Shown one piece after another: positions 35,166 through 47,295 of a DNA stretch of 64,000 bases; position 1 is the stretch's first letter, and the number at the start of each line of letters is the position of its first letter. Position numbers and translations under genes: made by a program. Where the stretch lies: assembly GCA_022749755.1 (NCBI GenBank), contig CM040450.1, forward strand, positions 1,246,523 to 1,310,522, read 5' to 3'. This DNA comes from Azadirachta indica (Eukaryota > Streptophyta > Magnoliopsida > Sapindales > Meliaceae). Below the pieces are notes generated by a model. That model was not told the DNA's origin. It made no database searches and worked only from the letters and a program-made list of their open reading frames with translations.

Positions 35166-37347
35166 TGTGGTAGAGTGTTGATCAATAAGATCACTAGCTC
35201 AATCTGTGTCTAAATAGCACATAAATCCAAAGACGATGAGACCATCGTGTAAATGCATCAGTTAAAATCACAAAACAATAAAATAGAACACTATGTGGTG
35301 AATTGGTCTACAAATGTCCACTTGAATTCTTCATAAGAATAGTCAAGATTCAAAACCAATCTTAGAAATGGATGTGTAACCACTAGTTTGCTCTGAAAGC
35401 AAGTGGTGCAAAAATCAAGATTCATGACAATAGAATTTTTCGGTTCTTCAGTAGTTATCTATGAAAATTCTATATACTTTTACACATCATTGTAGATTTT
35501 GAGTGACCAAAAATGATCATGCTACAACATAAATATTTAGGATCATTAAACTTTTGATTTACTACTGTGTAGCTTTTAGTTGCATTTATGATTATATAAA
35601 ATAATCTATATGACAAAGTTGGAACCTTTTCTAATATGCATTTCTTACTTGAGACATTAGAAGTAATGCAAAGATATTCTACATTTTTCTCATTTAAAGT
35701 TTTAATATGATATCAATTTTAGTGAATATCTTTAAAATTGAGCAAACGTCTTATGGATTTGCTTAAATATAAGGCATTATGAATGCATAACTTGGTTCTA
35801 CTTGTTAACAAGATTATGGCTCCTCCTAAGCCTTCAATCAGATTTACAAGACCTAATATAGTATTTATCTTAACTTCAATTCTTGTTAGCTCTCAAAAAT
35901 ATTTTTTTCTTGTAGAATAAAATGCGTAGTTGCACTATCAACTAGGTACACATCTCTATCTTTTATCTCCAAAAGAGAGAACTTATTAAAATCTATGTCC
36001 TTTTATTAAATAAAACTTAGCATTATATGAAAAACTTTAATAAGATTTGGATCATCAATCAAATTATTCTCTATTTTCTTTCCTTTATTTTTCACGGGTT
36101 TATGGCATACATACACCTAATGGCCCTTACACCCATATCATTTATAAATATCAGCAAAGCTTTTATAAGGGTTATTTTCTAAACTTTGTTTTTTTTTTCT
36201 TTTTGGCCTTTTATAAACATCCTACTTTTGATGTTTATTTTTAGTTTTCTTGTTTCGCCATCCTAAGGATTTGAAATTATCATGAGGACTTTAAACTTAT
36301 CGCTTCTTGTACCCTCTATCATGTCCATTATTATTATGTATGTTTACAATGGCTTTTGGGAATAGTAAAGAGCTAGTTAGACATCAAAAGCTCATTATTT
36401 TGTTTAGCAACTAAAAGGCATGAGATGGGTTCTCAATACTTTTTGAATCTACATTCATGATATTATTGTTGTAGAATTGTATTAGATGCATGAAAAGTAG
36501 AGAATATGTTGTCTAATATACTAAGTGCCCGTTTGGTTTGGCTTTTTCATAGGCCAAAATGACTTTTTTTAATGATAAAAGCCCTTTTCAAATTTTTTAA
36601 TATCGTTTAGTTAGCAATGAAAAAGAGTTTTTGGGATTTAAAAAAGCTATTTTCCTTCTATTGGAAAAAACCCAAAATTTGGGCTTTTGGCAGTAGAGCT
36701 TCTCCAGCTTTTTTAAAAGATAAAATTGTCTAAAATACCCTTACTTTATTTTAAAAATTCTACGTTATTTCTTTAAAATAAAACATTAAAAATTTATCTA
36801 TTAAAGTAATTACTCAAATTTTCTCAAAAGTCATTTGTAACAACCAAACGATTAATAAAGTTTTGTTAAAAACTCTACTCATAAAAGTTCTACGAGTAAA
36901 AGTTCTACTTTAAAAAACTCTATTTGAAAAATTATATCAAACGGACCCTAAATAACTTCTTCACCATAGAATTTTAGTTGTGTTATTATAGAATAGAGCA
37001 CAATTACATTCACCGATAGTTTAAAAATCTTGCAATCTCATATTCATCCTCTTATCTCTTGCTTTAGGGAGGAATATGTCTTTTTGGTAGTTATATCTAG
37101 CTTTTAAATTTTTCAACAAATTTAATGGGTTCTCAATATAAAAAGTAATGAGTTTTCGGGCTCCCATGTAATGGCAAAGAAAAATCATTGCTTTTGACTT
37201 ATCCTACAGGGATGATTATTTTTCCATCTTAATTATGTTTTTTATTCCCATGGTTTGAAAGTGCATTTTGATATCCAAAACCCATGAAAGATAATTGTTT
37301 CTCTAGACATCGAAAGTAAAAATTTGTAGGTTTGTGAGATTTGACAT
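35166..37347 (-). pseudogene. Copia gag-protease-integrase remnant
   Basis: Gag starts with ATG at 37345-37347 and reads MSNLTNLQIFTFDV, stop, then NNYLSWVLDIKMHFQTMG, KAMIFLCHYMGAREPITFYI and DIFLPKARDKRMNMRLQDF. After the inserted MITE come ILDNIFSTFHASN and SCLLVAKQNNELLM. A knuckle remnant is YGCKGH. Protease reads VYLVDSATTHFIL, with DSA in place of DSG/DTG as in this family. Integrase starts with a TACFQSKLV block, then ERIQVDICRPIHH and ILTDAFTRWSH. Many stops occur. The family is a common plant copia lineage. RT is missing. Confidence 0.82.
36525..36948. mobile_element. PIF/Harbinger (Tourist)-like MITE
   Basis: The left end GTGCCCGTTTGGTTTGG and the right end ATTATATCAAACGGACCC are inverted relatives (GGGTCCGTTTGATATAA when reversed). 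TAA flanks both sides (36522-36524 and 36949-36951), the 3-bp target preferred by PIF/Harbinger elements. The 424-bp interior has no coding capacity. It splits the copia Gag sequence, so it inserted later. A hAT MITE is the alternative because of the GTTTGG ends. Confidence 0.65.
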
Positions 37348-37525
37348 TTTAACAGAACAAACTCGTGTTGATGATAATGTGTTGTAAATATTAACTCAAA
37401 TTGTAAATAGAAGAAAGACAAAATGGTGCAAATGATATTTTAATTATAAGCCCACACTTTAAATGCTCTACACTCTTCAAATTATTGTTGAATTCAGTTG
37501 TTTAATTCAATTGATGGATGAATGA

Positions 37526-37625
37526 TTCGATACCATATTGCACTTATATACAGTACAAATGAGAGAGTTTAATATTATATTTTTAACGAAAAGAATCTTA
37601 GATCCACTATGTTTATGTCTATAGC
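37526..37625 (-). mobile_element. PBS and truncated 5' LTR of the minus-strand copia
   Basis: The minus strand reads TATGGTATCGAATCATTC, a tRNA-Met-type primer site (TGGTATC), 180 bp upstream of the gag ATG. The presumed LTR beyond it (ending TATATAAGTGCAA on the minus strand) is cut after roughly 80 bp by the fold-back element. Confidence 0.5.
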
Positions 37626-38226
37626 ATAATGTTATTTGTTTTATAATTTTTTAAATTAATTATATTTTCTATTTTTAATATTTTGCTCTCATAATTCAAC
37701 TTTTTTTATTATTCTAATTTCTCTATAAAATCAAATTAATCTAATAATTAGGACAAATTAAATCCAGATAGCCACAATTCATTTTTGCAAATCAAAATTT
37801 TTCTATATCATAACCACCACAATAATAAAATACAACAATTGTATTTATTAAATACACTATTACTTAAAATCTAAGTAAAATATGAAGTAAATACATCCAT
37901 GGAGTATCAATGCCAATGTGCTCAGTTATGTTGCCATCACATGGCCAACTTACAACCATCCCCTTGTTTGCTTCATATTTACTTCGTTTTTATTTATAAA
38001 ATTGGTACATTTGACTGTTATAATAGTTACGTACGTAGATAAATTTTGATTTATGATAGTGAATTTTGTGATTAGTTAGAATTAATTTGGTTACATTATT
38101 CAATTATTTTCGTTTACGGATAAATTAGAAGAGTGAAAAAAAAAAGAATTATGAGATATAATTAAAGAATAGAAAAAATATAATTAATTCAAAACATTAT
38201 AAAATAAAATATTATCATTACATTAC
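37626..38226. mobile_element. Fold-back MITE
   Basis: 37626-37815 and 38030-38226 are imperfect inverted copies. Shared words include AATTAATTATATTTT, TCTCATAATTC and AAATCAAAATTT. The ~215-bp middle has a second small inverted pair (ATGAAGTAAATA and TATTTACTTC). No coding was seen. It may be a MITE of unknown superfamily. Confidence 0.6.
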
Positions 38227-39668
38227 TTTATATTTTAAAAGTATTTTTATCTTTTTTATTGATTTTATACAACAAAGGAGAATTAACACATACCTCTCCT
38301 TAGGTTTGTAAAACTCATGCACAAATGGAAGGATTGAAAAAACTCACACATACCTACACCGAAGCTTAAGTTGACTAACCTAGTTAGAATAACCAAAATA
38401 CCCTTTAACTCTTGAACTTTATAAACAAAAAATGAGCAATTTAATTTAAATTTATTTAATCTTGAAAATTTTTTTAAAATATTTACAAATTTCATAAATG
38501 AAAATTTTAGTTTAAAAAAAATTTAGAAATTTAATAAATAAAAATTTTAGTTTGAACTTAATTATTGAAAAATTTTGTTTAAATTTAATTAAATTATGAA
38601 TTTAATTATTATAGTTTGGGAAATATACATTTTTGCCAATTATTATAGTTTGAGAAATATACATTTTTGCTAATGTTTCAATATGCATGATTTTTATAAG
38701 GGGTTTCAAGATTTTATTTTAATGTTGAAATCAAGAAAGTAAAAATATATATATAAAAACTAATCTTTAAAAGATAAATATGAGAGGAGAGTTGTATTTT
38801 ACCAAATTGTCTACAAAATTAATGATCAAATAACAGTCAATGTTAATCAACTAACAGTATATGGGAGATATGTATGAATTTTTTCAAACCTTCCATCTAT
38901 ATATGGATTATCAAAACCTCAAGGGAGATTTGTGGCAATTTTTCTAATAAGAGACAAAATAACACTTTAAGAATAGTGAGTAAATTTATAAAATACTTGA
39001 GTATTATTTAATATGGGATATTATCACATTCTTCTCTTAAAATTTGAAATTGTATCACTTAGATAGAAAATTTCATAAATGTATTATTGACTCATCTTGA
39101 CCATTATTTGACTTTAAGTCTGCAATTACTTAAATGCCCTCAATACCATAATTTTTATATATAAACCTTATATTTGCTTTTTCAGAATTTGTGATTAAAT
39201 TCGATGGGTCTTAGCATCTCACACCAAAGCTATTGATGTTACTGGACCTAATTGTAATCAATTGAGAGAAGAAAAAGTAGTGTTGGTGGTGGTAGGTATG
39301 GTTCAATGAGTGGTGTGTGGTGGTGGTGGTGGATAAGGTGTGAAAGGAATGAATTTTTGGTATAGAGATAGTGAGTTTAGTGAGTATAGTAAGAGAATGA
39401 CTAGTAGGTGATGGTGGTGGATAAAGTATGAGAGGAATGAGAGATAGGTATAGAGGAGGAGTGGTGAGTGGTGGGTATGTTTAGAGAAGGAATTATGGGT
39501 ATGGCCAGAGAATGAGTGATGGTTATGGAAGATGAGGAGGAGTTAATTTAATTTTAATAATTAATTTTACTGTGTTCAAATTAAAATTATATGTCAATAT
39601 AATGCTACTACTTTGCATTATTGAGGTAATACGTTCTTTATGGTGGCAGTGGTAGTGAAGATGGGACT
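38227..39668. other. AT-rich intergenic DNA with simple repeats
   Basis: No gene was seen. It contains a 34-bp tandem pair at 38604-38671. At about 39275-39530 there is a purine-rich, GGT/GTGG-rich low-complexity stretch (GGTGGTGGTGGTGG and variants). Small frames here lack any domain. Confidence 0.5.
38604..38671. repeat. 34-bp tandem duplication
   Basis: AATTATTATAGTTTGGGAAA and AATTATTATAGTTTGAGAAA begin two copies 34 bp apart; both continue with TATACATTTTTGC. Confidence 0.9.
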
Positions 39669-40722
39669 TGAAATACTAATAAGCAACCTAAGAGGGAGGT
39701 GAATTTGGTTTTTAACAACTAATTATGTCAATTTCAATTTTCAACCCAAATCATCACAATTTCAACATAAGTGCGGACATGATAGTGTAAGGGATAGAGA
39801 AATGTACAAAAGAGTTTATAGTGGTTCAGCAATAATCTAGCTTATAGCCACTCCTTCAAGACTTAAAATATTTACTAATAAAAAGCCTTAATTCCACAAT
39901 ACTTCATAATTACAACCTAAGGTTTGATATGCTACAACCTTTACAATGTTTGACTCACCCCCAAACACTTATAATTTTACTCAACAAGTGAAATACCTAC
40001 TTCTTTCACTCCCTTATAACAAAATTGACCAATAATAATGAAGAAAAACTTATAAGATTGATGTCCACAAATGTAAATAATAAAGTTAAATGCACTTAGA
40101 GATTCTAATGTGCGTTGTATGAATTTAAGCTCAAGATGTGAGTTTCATGTTTTGTGAACTTTAGGGTTTTAAAAAATAAGTTTAGAAAGTTGTATAAAAT
40201 AAAATTAAAAACCTTATTTTATATTTTTCTCAAAAATTAACCTTTATAGGATAGAAAAATTAAATTTTCAAGTGATTCGATTCACTAGATCACATAATAG
40301 ATCGATCAGTTCCTCAAATCAAAGGCTTAATTTTGAAACCTAGAACTTCAGTTGACCTAATGGCATATTCTGTCGATCTAATGGCAAATTCGAGCGATCA
40401 ACCCTGCTACCTAATTTTGTAGCCCTTTTATTTTCAACTTTGAAAATCTTACAGTTTAGTCCAAAACCTAAATTTTCAAAACTTTGCATTTAAATCCAAT
40501 TTTTCATAAAACATATAATATGCATAAAACAATTTGATCTTTCTATCAATACATGACACTTATAAAAATACAAGTTTGTACAAATAAAATACATGAAGAA
40601 TACCTTTTTCTACGCTTGTGTCTTCTCTTCATGAATTGAACTTGAATAATCTATTTTAATTTCTTTGATTGGACGACGTGTATTGTAATAATTAAAATTA
40701 CAATTGTGTGACACTAAGGTCA
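39669..40722 (-). mobile_element. Solo LTR of the 9.0-kb copia family
   Basis: The reverse complement aligns end to end with 9001-10246: start TGACCTTAGTGTCACA, CGTCGTCCAATCAAAGAAAT, AAGCCTTTGATTT, TAATTATGAAGTATTGTGGA, and end TTGCTTATTAGTATTTCA. It is about 190 bp shorter than the copy at 9001. No internal sequence is attached. The flanks (GGACT and ATAGG) do not match, so a target duplication was not found. It is either an old solo LTR or a fragment. Confidence 0.78.
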
Positions 40723-40753
40723 ATAGGATTGTTATTGAGATCTATTGAGTGAA

Positions 40754-40774
40754 ATATATATATATATATATATA
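40754..40774. repeat. (TA)n microsatellite
   Basis: About ten AT dinucleotides just outside the solo LTR. Confidence 0.9.
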
Positions 40775-42024
40775 CAAGAGTAATATAATAGTTTAAAATA
40801 GGAGATGAGGGAAATAATAAAAATAAATTTATAATCTTTTACGATTTTACTTTCATACCTAACGGTCAACTAATGATATTAAATAATGGTGGTAAGGGAA
40901 GTAAGCTATACATTAATAATAGTTTTTAATCTAAATGATCCAATCTTAAACTTAAAAAAAAGAATGTAATAATAGCCTTATTTAATATTTATCAATAAAT
41001 ATAGATTAAATATAATTATTATGAAATTTCACATTATTTTAAATAATAAGTTGAAAAATAGCCGTAGTTGGAAGTCTGATTGAGTATTAGCCATTAGGCT
41101 AAAATCGAGGGTCCACGTGTCTTTTTCCTTTCTATTAAACACCCTTTCTTATCGTAGGAAATATTGTTTTTTTACTATAACATGATTCCTACCATAGAAA
41201 CATAAAATAAAAGGATGTTAGGTGGGTCACACAAAATGCTAGTATTAATTACTTAATATAAAATTTTAATCTTTCAAAAGAACACCAATATTTTCAATTT
41301 TAATGATATTTTAGTTTTACTACGGTGGAATTCTTTTAATTTAGATTCAATTGCGGGGCTTTATTATTATTATTTTTAAATATATAAAATAAATACTAAC
41401 ATTACATGTTATTTAAAGATATAAATATTTCTATGATACCTTCCTTTATAACATGGACAACTGCTGAGTTGACCAACGAAAAGAAAGCATCCAGAATCAT
41501 TTAGGAGATTCCCATTGACAATAAACCAACAATCAGAGAGTTTTTTATTCTGCCTATAGCACCCTTGACTAACAATAATTCATATCTAATACATTTGGAG
41601 GAATTAAATGGCTGTTAATGGAGAAAAGCAATGATCTAAAATTCTGCAGCTGCTGGTGTTAGCCAGGAGTTAACACTCAACACAGTCTGCAGATTCACAA
41701 CAGAACTACACATTATTTTACCTTCAACCAAACTAATATCATGGTTCTAGAGTTGGTCAACTAGGCATTGGCCAACATCCTTGCTGTTCCTATGAACTTA
41801 TTCCTACTATAAAAATTTTCTGTCTTCCTCCATTATTCTTCATCATCAGCGAATGCCAACTATCATTGGCTGCTGCAAAAGCCTAAAAATCCCATGAACT
41901 CGTGGTTTTGAATCATAGTGATGCTTTTGTCAATCCCAACGACTCCTGTAAAAGGATTTGAAGGAAAAAGAGAAACCTTACCGATTAGTCTTTGGACTAA
42001 GAATGTTTCAAATGAAGATTCTAC
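40775..42024. other. Intergenic DNA, 3' flank of the TauE/SafE gene
   Basis: AT-rich to about 41450, then less biased (41450-42024), the likely 3' UTR of the TauE/SafE gene on the minus strand. No coding was seen. Confidence 0.45.
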
Positions 42025-44390
42025 TTAAAGATGTACATTTGTAATACCCATTACGAGAGCGCTTGCAAAGATCACACCAGAGAGGACAAAGACTATAAGT
42101 GAAGCCCTTTTCAGAATTGCAACAAGTTTCCTTATGAAATACTGACCCCAAAAGCCAGCAAGCACGGAAACTGTCATAAGATATAAAGCTGCAAAGTAAC
42201 TTGAATTTATCAGCAATGATAAAATCTACAAATAGGTTGAAAGCAAGGAAATGTAACTGAGAGCTAGTAATAATACCATAGGGAATGGGGAATCTATTGA
42301 GCAAGTAGAACTCCACAACAGATAAAGATGATGAAAACATCATCACAAATGTTGCTGTTGCACTTGCTACCTGTAAAAAGATTGATTAATTGTTGAATTC
42401 ATAAAGGCGAGCATTGTGTTGGGGTGAAATAATAGACAATTAAACCTTATTTATGACTATGAAATCACTTAGATATAACGGACCTGTGGAATGACACCAA
42501 TCTCGAGGAGCAGAGGGCCGAGAATGAAGCCACCACCAGAACCCAGCAAGCCACCAACAGTGCCTCCTAGAATACCACAGAGTGCACAGAATGCTATATG
42601 CATTGCAGTCCATTCAATTGAAGCCTCACAAATATGTTGTGTGTTTCCTGTGCTCATCCTCTTATTGTTTTCTTTGTATAATTTGACAGCTTCATATCCA
42701 AAAACTCCAAAGGCTGTGGGAAACTGAATGAAAACACCAACCCAACCCAAATGTTGAGTTCACATCCATCCCCAAAAGGGATACACAATGGCAAATTTCT
42801 TGACACTCTTGGTACCAAAAGAACTTATAACTTAGCACACAATACCTGTAAAAAGAAGAGCAGCCAGTACCATGTACCACAAGCGGCTACATCATTCTGC
42901 ATCAAGAAATGAAAAAAAAAAAAATTTACATGTCATTTGATTGTGAAGATCATTTCTGCTAGTTATGCAATAATGAAAACTCAACTATGTAGGAAAATTC
43001 ATCAATCTATAAACAATTGCTATAGAATTTTGGGAGATAGAAGGATACAATACATGCCTTGAACACCTGAATTAAAAGAAAAGTGGCCCATACAGCGAGT
43101 AGAACCAGAATGTTTTTCCACCTAATGTTGAAACGCAATATTTGCTAAAAAAGGGAAACAAAAAAGTTGATTTAGTTACACAAATTGAAAGCATACAAAT
43201 TAGGGAAATTAAACAAATGGATGTGAGTGGCCTTTGGCTTTACCAATTCTGATTTCTCCTCTTGAGGAACCAATGGATCATACTCTGCATCAATCAGGAC
43301 TGGAAACCAAAAAGAAACAAATAAATAAATAATATTGGAATAAGCTTTCTTTTAAAAGAGAAACAGAAATAAGTAATAGGATGTAACATACGTTCCCCAT
43401 GAGAATTAACCATAGCTTCTTGTTGCTCGGCCATTTCTTTCTGCAGAATTCCCGAACTTTTAAGAAATTGAAATAATATGAAAAACATAAAAGATATATA
43501 CCAAAAATTACCTTCAAAATGGTCTCTTCCTTCCACATTTGAATTCCCTTAAAGAAAGACCTCGATGAGGTTCCTGGTCATTAGAACAGCAGAGCAATTG
43601 TACATGAATGGAAATATAAATCACCATTAATTCTAAGTTAAATTGGTAGAAAAATGCAGTAAACAAATGTACTGAATAATTTAACTGACCTAAGAAGAGT
43701 ATAATGATGAGAACAGTAATGAGCCAGTATGGAAAGACAACACTGAGAGCAACGCCAACAGTGATGCCAAGCAACAGCATGGGCTGAAACAGAAGAGCCA
43801 GATCATAGTCTAAAATGGGCACTTCTTTTGTTGGATGGGGCACTCTTAAATTGTACCAAACTGATGATGTTGATGCCCCCATTATCATGCCTGCAATGGA
43901 ACATTTGGAATCTTGACATGAAGAAACTGAGAGATAACAAATCAAAGATGAAAAGGGATTGAAAGCAGATTGTTACACTTAGAGATAGCAGCAGCAGATT
44001 TAGTATCAAATCCAACAATCAAAGTAAGCATAGGAACAAAAATGCCTCCACCTCCAACACCACCCACCGTTCCACAGGCAGAACCCAGAAATCCTATTAT
44101 TGTTGCCAACACTAAACTCCAGTTCAACTCCAATGCCTGCAAACAAAACGTAACAAAACCAATCACAATGTTGTGGATTACGTTACAAGAAAGATAGATA
44201 GAGAGAGACAATACAAGACCTACAGGCCAAATTTTTTTTCCGTAGTGACGGCGCTGGATTCATAGTTAGAAAATGATAGAAGATTTCTGTTATATGCGTT
44301 TGAATATTTGGAGTCGATAAGGAAAACAACAGAGAGAACTGCAACTGAGAAACCTGTAAGCAGATAAACCACAAATCCTCTTGTACCCAT
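42025..44390 (-). CDS. Sulfite exporter TauE/SafE family protein, 11 exons, one-base frame defect in exon 1
   Basis: Multipass membrane protein of the TauE/SafE (DUF81) family, thought to move sulfite or similar anions; the plant substrate is not settled. Exons: 44224-44390, 43977-44136, 43690-43890, 43512-43573, 43392-43440, 43244-43299, 43058-43144, 42846-42896, 42484-42723, 42277-42370, 42025-42188. The ATG at 44390 opens a signal-anchor ([14 protein letters not shown]). The two family repeats are clear: [16 protein letters not shown] with KSAAAISKC, and [20 protein letters not shown] with [10 protein letters not shown]. The stop is at 42025-42027. The model sums to 1331 bp; 1332 (443 residues) would be in frame. 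The missing base is in an A8 run near 44240 in exon 1, before the conserved WP-ALELNW block. It is an assembly error, an allele, or early pseudogenisation; all other exons and splice sites look intact. Intron 7 probably uses a GC donor. Confidence 0.9.
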
Positions 44391-45954
44391 TTCTGTTTCG
44401 CCAAATCTGTAAACCCCTTTTCTTTCCGCTTTCTCCGTGCCTCTAATATTTCAAACGGACATGAACCGGAAAACCGCTATACTTTGAAACAGAGACAGAG
44501 AGTTGTTTTCTGGTAATAAGGCAAGCGGTTGGTGGTGAAGGCGGCCTCACATGCAATTAATGAAATGAAATTACTGGGCAGCGAAGAATTAAAAAAAAAA
44601 AAATCAAACAATGCAACATCTCTTCCACGTGGGACTACAGTATTTGGCGACCCTCTTATTACCATCATAATTTATAGACAATGATATTACCACCGTACGC
44701 TATTACATTTGTTTGTAATATGGAATTCCTATTACGCAATTCAATTTGAAATACTCCTCTTCCAAAGAAAAAAAGAGAAATAATTGTGTAAATTAAGAAA
44801 CGACCATATTTATCGTTCCACTAAAGGCAAAGAATTAAAAGTTTCATATAACAAATTAATGGTTAATTGGGCAATTACTATTTTAAAAATATTTAAAAAG
44901 ATTTAGATAATTAGTTAATACATTGAAAATTAACCACAAAAGACATACGTTCCTAAAACTTGACTAAAAGAAGATTTTAGTCTCACCGTTTTGAAATACT
45001 CATGTAGACTCCCCGGTTGAAAAATTCTGTCAAGGGCAAACATGTTTTTTTCTTTTATTTATCTTTAGCACTTTATTGGCTAAATTTATTTATTTCGTAT
45101 AATTAAATTTTTTTAATTTAATCACAATTTAAGACATTATTTTTGTTAAATAAAAAGTGAATTTTAAAAGTCTAAATAATTTTATTATATATTATTTTAT
45201 AAATATTTATATTCAAATTTAAGATAAGAAAATAGATCTAGACATTCACATTTGTTTAGAGTTTAAACCAATTTATAATTCAATTAAGGAAACAAACGAC
45301 ATCTTAAGTTTGAATAATTCATTTATTTTTTAATTATAATTACTACAATATTCTCTTATCAATAATCATTTAAAGAATTAAATATACTAGATTACTCATA
45401 TTTTTATTAAAATAATCAAATAAGAGTTTTATGAGTATTTTTAGAATTAGTGATGTTAAGATATTTAATAAAAATATAGGGGTGTATATATAATTTTCTC
45501 AAAAAATAAATGCAATCATAAGTATGATAGCCGAACAGATATATCTGAAACTCAAATGAAGTTCACATGATTTTTGGAGGCTGTGGTTGTGGCTTAGGCT
45601 TAGAAAGGGACCCACAAAAGTGACAAAATTTGGCTTGAATACGTCTTAATTAAGAGGACCAAATTGATAGAGACTGCAGAAGACAGGAGTTTTTTTTTTT
45701 TTCTAATTATTTTATTTTTTTATGAATCATAAAGGAATTAATTGAATTTGTACGGGAGAGGTGGGTGGGAACGTAACATAACAGCAGTTTGGATTCTATA
45801 CGTAACTAGTTATAAAAGGACAAGAAGTAAGCAATGCATGATTCATGTCCCTCAATGATAAAGGGCAATTCATTAATTTCTTAATTGCACTGTAATCCCT
45901 ACCTTAATTGAAATTTGCTGTTTCTTAAATTGTTCTACCTTCTCATAACACAAC
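44391..45954. other. Promoter side of the TauE/SafE gene and AT-rich intergenic DNA
   Basis: 44391-44650 is less AT-biased and probably 5' UTR and proximal promoter of the minus-strand gene. From 44760 on it is plain AT-rich DNA without coding. Confidence 0.45.
44625..44632. promoter_or_regulatory. G-box upstream of the TauE/SafE gene
   Basis: CCACGTGG, a perfect G-box (bZIP/bHLH site), lies about 235 bp upstream of the ATG on the minus-strand gene. Whether it is used cannot be told from sequence. Confidence 0.45.
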
Positions 45955-46068
45955 ACCCCTTTGTATTCAACCAGGGCAAGACTACAGTACAACCTCTCTA
46001 TACAATACAGTACCCCTTTGTATTCAACCAGGGCAAGACTACAGTACAACCTCTCTATACAATACAGT
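45955..46068. repeat. 57-bp perfect tandem duplication
   Basis: Two copies, 45955-46011 and 46012-46068, both beginning ACCCCTTTGTATTCAACC, with no difference that I can see. Each contains TACAGTACAACCTCTCTATA, which resembles the TIR of pogo/Lemi-type elements (CAGTAAAACCTCTATAA) with a TA target. A matching far end was not found in the following 600 bp. Confidence 0.93.
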
Positions 46069-47295
46069 TTTGACTTTTCAGTATAGGTTTTATTATATAC
46101 AAATAAATTTTAATAATTTAAAATTTTAAAATTAATTAATGTACCTAATAAAATAGGTTATTTCAAAAAAATTAATCAAAATAACTAACATTATTATTGC
46201 TTAAAAATTAAAATTAAATAAACAAATGAAATAAAATTATTTAACAATTTGTTATAATTATGATATAATATTTAATAGCTATTTTTGTTAGGTAATTATT
46301 TTTTATAAGATATAATTGTTAATTTTTAATAAATTAAAACTTTAATATATATTTTTAAAACTATTGAAACTAATCAATTTAACAAACGAAACTTTAAACT
46401 TATAAGTCATTTATTTTATTGATAGTCATATTTTATTAAGTGCATTAATTATTTTTAATTTTTTTAAATAAAAAAAAATAAAATATAAGTTATTATAATT
46501 TATTTGTATATTTAAAATTTTTAAAAATAAATATTAAAGAGAAGGGCTTTTACAATTTATTTGTATATTAATTATAAATTAAAAGAAATAAAACATATAT
46601 AATTAAAGTAATAGAGGCGTTTTTGAAATTTGCGCCCTCAGTACGTTCATTTGCTTATGGATACTGTGATGTCTAAAATGTCAAAATTACCAAGTATTCC
46701 ATTCAGTGATGCCATTTCATTAAGCTAAGACGAATCTTCCATGATACAGACTGGGCAGATTATTGCATCCGAATAAATACAAGAATAATAAAAGTATCCA
46801 ATCTCTTTTGTTTGAATAAAAATATTTCTTATAATCAACATGATCAAACTTAACAGAAAATATTATAATAACTTAAAAGAGTACTGTAATATTTTAAAAA
46901 AAACCTTGAAGTTTATTGTCCTATAACCACTTAAAAATAATTTTAAATTTATCTTCTTATAATAAATTAAAAATTATTATAATAACTCGAAATTACTAGA
47001 GTAACTCAAATATTATTATAAAAACTTAAAAAGTAAGTTTGATCATTTTTATTTTTTAAGGATCTTTTTGTCCAAAAAGAGTGAGATTGGATATTTTTAA
47101 ATAACACTTTTGTTTTGTGAGCTTTTTTTCTTTTAGATATAAAAATGAACATTTTTGTTTTTTTAAATCCCGTTTAGCAATACATTGTTTCTATTATACT
47201 TCAAAAAATAAAAAAGTAATATGTACAATATATAGTTAAAGTTCTACTAAAAATTTATATAATGACATGTGATTAAATATTTGTTTACTCCGTAA
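46069..47295. other. AT-rich intergenic DNA
   Basis: No gene or RNA was recognised. The first ~500 bp could be a decayed pogo-like MITE beginning in the tandem repeat, but this is not supported by a second TIR. Confidence 0.4.

Noticed and set aside
42491..42727. Plus-strand 78-codon Pro-rich frame
   Set aside because: It is antisense to exon 9 of the TauE/SafE gene; the Gly-rich repeat reads as Pro on the other strand.
44183..44404. 73-codon frame starting MAKQKWVQ over exon 1 of the TauE/SafE gene
   Set aside because: It starts with TTG, is in a different frame from the ATG at 44390, and does not join the conserved exon 2 frame. It is a shadow frame.
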